Shown here piece after piece: positions 60,470-64,000 of a stretch of DNA of 64,000 nucleotides (positions within the stretch are counted from its first letter, which is position 1; each line of letters opens with the position of its first letter). This DNA comes from JAJPHU01 sp035553375. Lineage in GTDB: Bacteria > Planctomycetota > Planctomycetia > Gemmatales > Gemmataceae. Under the pieces are notes generated by a model, which was not told the origin of the DNA, did not search any database, and was given only the letters and a program-made list of their open reading frames with translations. Made by a program: the position numbers and the translations under genes. The stretch lies in NCBI GenBank assembly GCA_035553375.1, contig DATNCY010000047.1, positions 16,567 to 80,566 on the forward strand, written 5' to 3'.

Positions 60470-61486
60470 ATGAAATCTCGACGCGCCTTCACCCTTATTG
60501 AACTGCTGGTTGTCATTGCCATCATCGCGGCCCTCATCGGTTTGTTGCTGCCGGCGGTGCAGAAGGTGCGCGAATCGGCGGCGCGCATGCAGTCGGCGAA
60601 TAATCTGAAGCAGATCGGCCTCGGCTTGCACAACTTCGCCGGCTCGTATGGTTACTTGCCCAACAATGGCCGCGATCCTTATTGGAGTTGGGGTGCCAGC
60701 ATTCAGCAGGTTGGTACGCCTCCCCCCAGCACTCCTCAATGGGTTTGCACCTTCGGCGCGGGGTGGCCCGGCGCTTGGCCGTGGGGTTGGGGCGATCCCA
60801 ATCGACCGGGCAACGATACCACCGGCTCCTACGCCTACACCATCCTGCCCTTCGTCGAGCAGGACAACGCTTTCCGCACGCAGGCTTACAACGTCGCCAT
60901 CAAGATTTACTACAACCCCGGCCGGCGTCTCGCCGTCCCGACGAACGCGCCCGCCAACGACCCGGTGTTTCCGGGTTGGAATTACATCAGCGCCGGACGG
61001 AATCCCTGGGGACATACCGACTATGCCGCCAACGATCAGATCATCTACCCCGGCGACGGTTCTCCCGGACAGACTACCAAGCTGGAGGCGATCACCGACG
61101 GTCTATCCAATACCATTCTTGTCGGTGAGAAAGCGATGGACCTGAACGCCATCGCCGCCGGCAGTTGGTACTGGGATGAACCGATTATCCTGGGCGGCGC
61201 GGGCGGCACCGCACGCTGCGGCCTGGGCATGTATCACGACTCTTCCAACCTTCGCAATCTCGTCGCCGATCCGCAAAGTGGCTATTCTTTTCCCGATGAT
61301 CCCAACAGTTATTGTGGTGGCGGTAACTGGGGAGCGCCGTGGTCGGGCGGCGTGCAATTCCTGTTCGGCGACGGCAGCGTCCATCTGCTGACCTATGCGC
61401 TGGCCGATCCGAATCCGAGTTTCAATACCATGCTGTGGCGAATGATTCGTCCACGCGATGGCCAGGTGGTCAACTTCGAGAACTGA
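60470..61486 (+). CDS. DUF1559 prepilin-like protein
   Basis: The 338-aa product begins with the type IV prepilin signal MKSRRAFTLIELLVVIAIIA and continues with the DUF1559 motifs LIGLLLPAVQKVRESAARMQ and ANNLKQIGLGLHNFAGSYGY, ending in the GVQFLFGDGSVHLLTYALAD motif (H-x9-DG region). DUF1559 proteins occur in dozens of copies per planctomycete genome and may form surface fibres or pseudopilin-like structures. GGAGAAG precedes ATG 60470. Confidence 0.95.
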   Translation: MKSRRAFTLIELLVVIAIIAALIGLLLPAVQKVRESAARMQSANNLKQIGLGLHNFAGSYGYLPNNGRDPYWSWGASIQQVGTPPPSTPQWVCTFGAGWPGAWPWGWGDPNRPGNDTTGSYAYTILPFVEQDNAFRTQAYNVAIKIYYNPGRRLAVPTNAPANDPVFPGWNYISAGRNPWGHTDYAANDQIIYPGDGSPGQTTKLEAITDGLSNTILVGEKAMDLNAIAAGSWYWDEPIILGGAGGTARCGLGMYHDSSNLRNLVADPQSGYSFPDDPNSYCGGGNWGAPWSGGVQFLFGDGSVHLLTYALADPNPSFNTMLWRMIRPRDGQVVNFEN

Positions 61487-61501
61487 GAGACTGTCCCATA
61501 A

Positions 61502-61536
61502 GCTCCCCTCTCCCCTGTACTCGGGGGAGAGGGGCT
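61502..61536. repeat. Palindromic repeat, CCCCTCTCCCC-TGTAC family
   Basis: GCTCCCCTCTCCCCTGTACT with CGGGGGAGAGGGGC follows the DUF1559 stop by 16 bases and could act as a hairpin terminator or attenuator before the lipoprotein gene. Confidence 0.85.
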
Positions 61537-61574
61537 TCTGAGACAAGCTCTGAGTCGAGATCGTGGAGAATGTC

Positions 61575-61964
61575 ATGCACCGGATAGCGGGGCTGGGTGT
61601 ATTTGGTTTGCTTGCGGTGATCGTCGCCGGATGCGGCGGAGGGCCGAAACTGGTTCCGGTCAACGGCCGAGTCATCTATGCGGATGGCCGGCCGGTGACA
61701 GCGGCCAGCGTCTCGTTCACGCCGGACGCCGCTAAAGGCGATAGCGGCATTCTGGCCACCGGCCTATTGGCCGAAGATGGGACGTTCATCCTGCGAACCT
61801 ATCCACACGGCGATGGAGCGATGGTCGGCTCGTACCGGGTGACGGTTTCTTTGGGATTTGGCGCAACCCCGAAACTCGCCAAGTATACACGCTTGAAGGA
61901 TACTCCCTTTCAGATCGACGTACCTCCCGAGGGCCGCACCGACCTTGTCCTCACCCTCGAATGA
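61575..61964 (+). CDS. Small lipoprotein with carboxypeptidase-regulatory-like fold
   Basis: The 129-aa product (GGAG before ATG 61575) has a lipobox FGLLAVIVAGC, then VPVNGRVIYADGRPVTAASV and the strand pattern of small transthyretin-like or carboxypeptidase-regulatory proteins that often follow DUF1559 genes in planctomycetes. It is probably exported with, or displayed beside, the DUF1559 protein (inference from synteny). GTG 61563 is an alternative start. Confidence 0.82.
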   Translation: MHRIAGLGVFGLLAVIVAGCGGGPKLVPVNGRVIYADGRPVTAASVSFTPDAAKGDSGILATGLLAEDGTFILRTYPHGDGAMVGSYRVTVSLGFGATPKLAKYTRLKDTPFQIDVPPEGRTDLVLTLE

Positions 61965-61993
61965 GACGATTCACTCGGGGAGAGAAATCCACC

Positions 61994-63151
61994 ATGAGCC
62001 GAAAGATACAACGGTGTGATACTATCGGGAGGCTAAATGTGGCCAATCGGTTGACACGCCGCGATTTCTTGATGCGAACGGCTCCCGTCGTCGCGGGCTT
62101 GGCGATCGGCTGCGGCAGCAAATCGGACGGCGAGTTTCGCGGTCGGCGTCTGCGCGTGTTCGTCTATGCCGGCGGACACGAGAAGACGATGCGCGACGTT
62201 TTCGTGCCGCGCTTCCAGACCGCCACGGGCGCGACGGCCGTTCTCGACGCCGGTTGGTGGGACGCCATCCCCAAGCTGAAGGCGTCACCCGCCAATCGTC
62301 CGCCCTACGATTTACTTATCACCGACGCCACCCAAGGTTTCCCCGCCGCTCGTGACGGACTGTTCCGCGACCTCAATCTAAGCCGCATCCCCAATCACAA
62401 GAACCTGACTCCATCGGTCCTCGATCACTGGATTTACCGCGATCGCCACGGCATTCCCTATCCCGATTCGGTGATGACGTTGGCCTATCACAAGGACGCT
62501 GTCGCGGAAACTCCGACCGGCTGGGGCGATCTTTTGCGCGACGATCTACGCGGCAAACTCGGACTGTATTCCTCCTTTTACATGTCGCTGTATACCTTCG
62601 CCTGCATGAAGGCGGCCGCCGAGGGCAAGCCGGGCACCGCCGCCGCCTTGGTTCAGAACGATCTCGATGGCCTGTTGAAGTTCGCGCGTGCGAACCGCGA
62701 GCGCGTCAAGTTTTGGTGGCAGACCTCGACCGACATGACGCTGGGACTAGTCAACCGTGATTGCGCCGTCGGCAACATGCACAGTCCCGAGATGCTCCAG
62801 GCCATGCGTTCTCAGCCGAAACTCGGCGCGGTGGTCCCGGAAGCCGATCGCGCTTTCGTGCAAGTGTTTTGGGCCATTCCCGCAGGCTCCACGAATGTGG
62901 AACTGGCCGAGAAAGCGATCGACCTGATTTTTAGCGAGGAGATGCAGTACGAGTTCGCCAAACGCGGCTCAGCCACGGCGGTTCTCTCCGCCGCGCGCCG
63001 TATCGCCGCCGAAGACCCTTTGTGGGCGCGGCTCTACCCGCATACGGAAAGCCAGTTTCAATCCCTGCGCTACTACCCTTATGACGCCTACTTCGATCAC
63101 TGGGACCAGATTGAAAAATTCTGGACCCGCGAGGTGCTGCGGCATGGCTGA
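61994..63151 (+). CDS. ABC transporter solute-binding protein, Tat/lipoprotein signal
   Basis: The 385-aa product has a twin-Arg and lipobox leader LTRRDFLMRTAPVVAGLAIG with Cys following, then a bilobal substrate-binding fold like the iron(III)/spermidine-type group 1 proteins: LRVFVYAGGHEKTMRDVFVP, YDLLITDATQGFPAARDGLF, GIPYPDSVMTLAYHKDAVAE, IFSEEMQYEFAKRGSATAVL. GGGGAGAG precedes ATG 61994; an alternative ATG at 61961 overlaps the lipoprotein stop (ATGA). It pairs with the ATPase gene that overlaps its end. Confidence 0.86.
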   Translation: MSRKIQRCDTIGRLNVANRLTRRDFLMRTAPVVAGLAIGCGSKSDGEFRGRRLRVFVYAGGHEKTMRDVFVPRFQTATGATAVLDAGWWDAIPKLKASPANRPPYDLLITDATQGFPAARDGLFRDLNLSRIPNHKNLTPSVLDHWIYRDRHGIPYPDSVMTLAYHKDAVAETPTGWGDLLRDDLRGKLGLYSSFYMSLYTFACMKAAAEGKPGTAAALVQNDLDGLLKFARANRERVKFWWQTSTDMTLGLVNRDCAVGNMHSPEMLQAMRSQPKLGAVVPEADRAFVQVFWAIPAGSTNVELAEKAIDLIFSEEMQYEFAKRGSATAVLSAARRIAAEDPLWARLYPHTESQFQSLRYYPYDAYFDHWDQIEKFWTREVLRHG

Positions 63152-64000
63152 GACCGACTCCGCCTGTCCCGCCCTCACGCTACAAGGCGTCGGCTTCGCC
63201 TTCGGCAAGACGCCGGTACTGTCCGGCATCAGCTTACAACTGGCACCGGGGACATTCTTTAGCCTGCTCGGTCCCTCGGGAGGCGGCAAAACAACTCTCC
63301 TCAAGCTGATTGGCGGATATTTACGGCCCACTATAGGGGATATATTTCTTGGTGAGCGGAATGTGACCACCCTGCCACCGGAGCGGCGCGACATCGGCAT
63401 GGTATTCCAAAACTATGCGTTATTCCCGCATCTGACGGCGCGCGAAAATGTGTCCTTCGGCCTGGAAATGCGGCGCATTCCTCGTCTCGAACGAGAGCAG
63501 CGAGTGGAGTCCATGCTAGATCGGGTGGGGCTGACGGCCGCCGAGCGCGGTCGCCGCCCCGCGCAGTTATCGGGTGGGCAGCAGCAGCGCGTCGCGCTGG
63601 CACGGGCGCTGGTTCTCGCGCCGAATTTACTGCTGCTGGACGAACCCCTCGCCAACCTCGATCGCCATCTGCGCGAGCAACTCCGCGGAGAATTGAAGGC
63701 GTTGCAGCGCGACAGTGGTGTGACGGCGCTGCTCGTCACGCACGATCGCGATGAGGCGTTGACGTTGGCCGATCGTGTCGGCGTGCTGGCCGGTGGCCGG
63801 CTTCTTCAGGAGGGTGACCCGCAAGAAGTCTACCAACGGCCGCGCTGCCCCTTCGCGGCCCGTCTTCTCGGCGATGCCAATCTCTTCACCGTCGAGGCAA
63901 TTGTATCGCCGCAAGTGCGTCTCGAAGGCGGACTGTATCTCAGTGCCTGTCCGATATACTCCCCTCACCCCCGTACTCGGGGGAGAGGGGTTGGGGGTGA
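63144..64000 (+). CDS. ABC transporter ATP-binding protein (PotA/FbpC type), C-terminus beyond the window
   Basis: The frame is open from ATG 63144 to the window end, about 285 codons, and starts eight bases inside the solute-binding gene. Walker A GPSGGGKTTLL, Q-loop MVFQNYALFPHLTA, signature QLSGGQQQRVALARAL, Walker B LLLLDEPLANLD and the switch His VTHDRDEAL are all present. It energises uptake of the ligand held by the preceding protein. The last 14 visible codons run into a palindrome and read SPHPRTRGRGVGG. A normal ATPase of this type continues with a TOBE domain, so the true end is unknown. Confidence 0.92.
   Translation, partial: MAETDSACPALTLQGVGFAFGKTPVLSGISLQLAPGTFFSLLGPSGGGKTTLLKLIGGYLRPTIGDIFLGERNVTTLPPERRDIGMVFQNYALFPHLTARENVSFGLEMRRIPRLEREQRVESMLDRVGLTAAERGRRPAQLSGGQQQRVALARALVLAPNLLLLDEPLANLDRHLREQLRGELKALQRDSGVTALLVTHDRDEALTLADRVGVLAGGRLLQEGDPQEVYQRPRCPFAARLLGDANLFTVEAIVSPQVRLEGGLYLSACPIYSPHPRTRGRGVGG
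63957..64000. repeat. Palindromic repeat, CCCCTCTCCCCCGAGTAC family, at the right edge
   Basis: ACTCCCCTCACCCCCGTACT faces CGGGGGAGAGGGGTTGGGGG, within the ABC ATPase frame. Similar copies are at 11824, 56377 and 61502. Its right flank is cut by the window end. Confidence 0.85.

Noticed and set aside
1..64000. tRNA and rRNA genes
   Set aside because: No cloverleaf or rRNA-like stretch was recognised when reading the intergenic regions, but this was done by eye and short tRNAs could be missed.

Overview
This 64 kb window is GC-rich bacterial chromosome, most likely from the Planctomycetes and within them a Gemmata-like lineage (order Gemmatales). The lineage call is inference from gene content: a DUF1559 prepilin-like protein, a TIGR03009-type secreted protein, a TIGR04137-type small basic protein, a PEP-CTERM protein, an extracellular protease with an ELExRxLLSA leader, tandem 188-aa EF-P paralogues, and an ECF sigma factor with a membrane-anchored tail. 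There is no rRNA gene, no tRNA I can defend, no CRISPR array, no prophage and no insertion sequence.

Layout. 1-3.4 kb: a large membrane/TPR-like gene on the minus strand, cut by the left edge. 3.8-7.7 kb: a thioredoxin/NHL protein followed by DsbD. 7.8-12 kb: a small membrane protein, an aldehyde dehydrogenase and two secreted proteins. 12-16 kb: a NYN/OST-HTH RNA-processing protein, a thioredoxin-like gene with an in-frame UGA and a SECIS-like hairpin (candidate selenoprotein), and protoporphyrinogen oxidase. 16-21.6 kb: a BlaI/BlaR1-type pair, small basic protein, LarA-like protein and an M48 protease. 21.8-27 kb: an S53 protease and the overlapping operon obg-coaX-mnmE-like. 27-34.6 kb: TolC-like protein, polyprenyl glycosylphosphotransferase, UbiX, a lipoprotein, two EF-P genes and an ECF sigma factor. 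34.8-46.5 kb: metabolic and housekeeping genes (malQ, bshB1, xer recombinase, GH13 amylase, RRM protein, clpS). 47-54.2 kb: a minus-strand surface-polysaccharide cluster with UDP-galactopyranose mutase and a GlfT2-like galactofuranosyltransferase. 54.5-58.2 kb: a PQQ-propeller/methyltransferase gene split in two. 58.6-64 kb: PEP-CTERM protein, membrane protein, DUF1559 protein, and lipoprotein, solute-binding protein and ABC ATPase genes running off the right edge.

The most striking general feature is a dense population of dispersed palindromic repeats, about ten sequence families in more than thirty copies. They lie at seven of eight convergent gene junctions, are nested inside one another at one site, and have entered protein-coding genes. 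Five copies lie inside reading frames that stay open through them, three supply the C-terminal tail of a protein, and one frameshifted a gene into two overlapping ORFs. Together with the candidate selenoprotein this is the best lead in the window.

Three genes are easy to miss because they are cut by a window edge or interrupted by UGA: the left-edge membrane protein (1-3403), the right-edge ABC ATPase (63144-64000) and the candidate selenoprotein (13147-14409).
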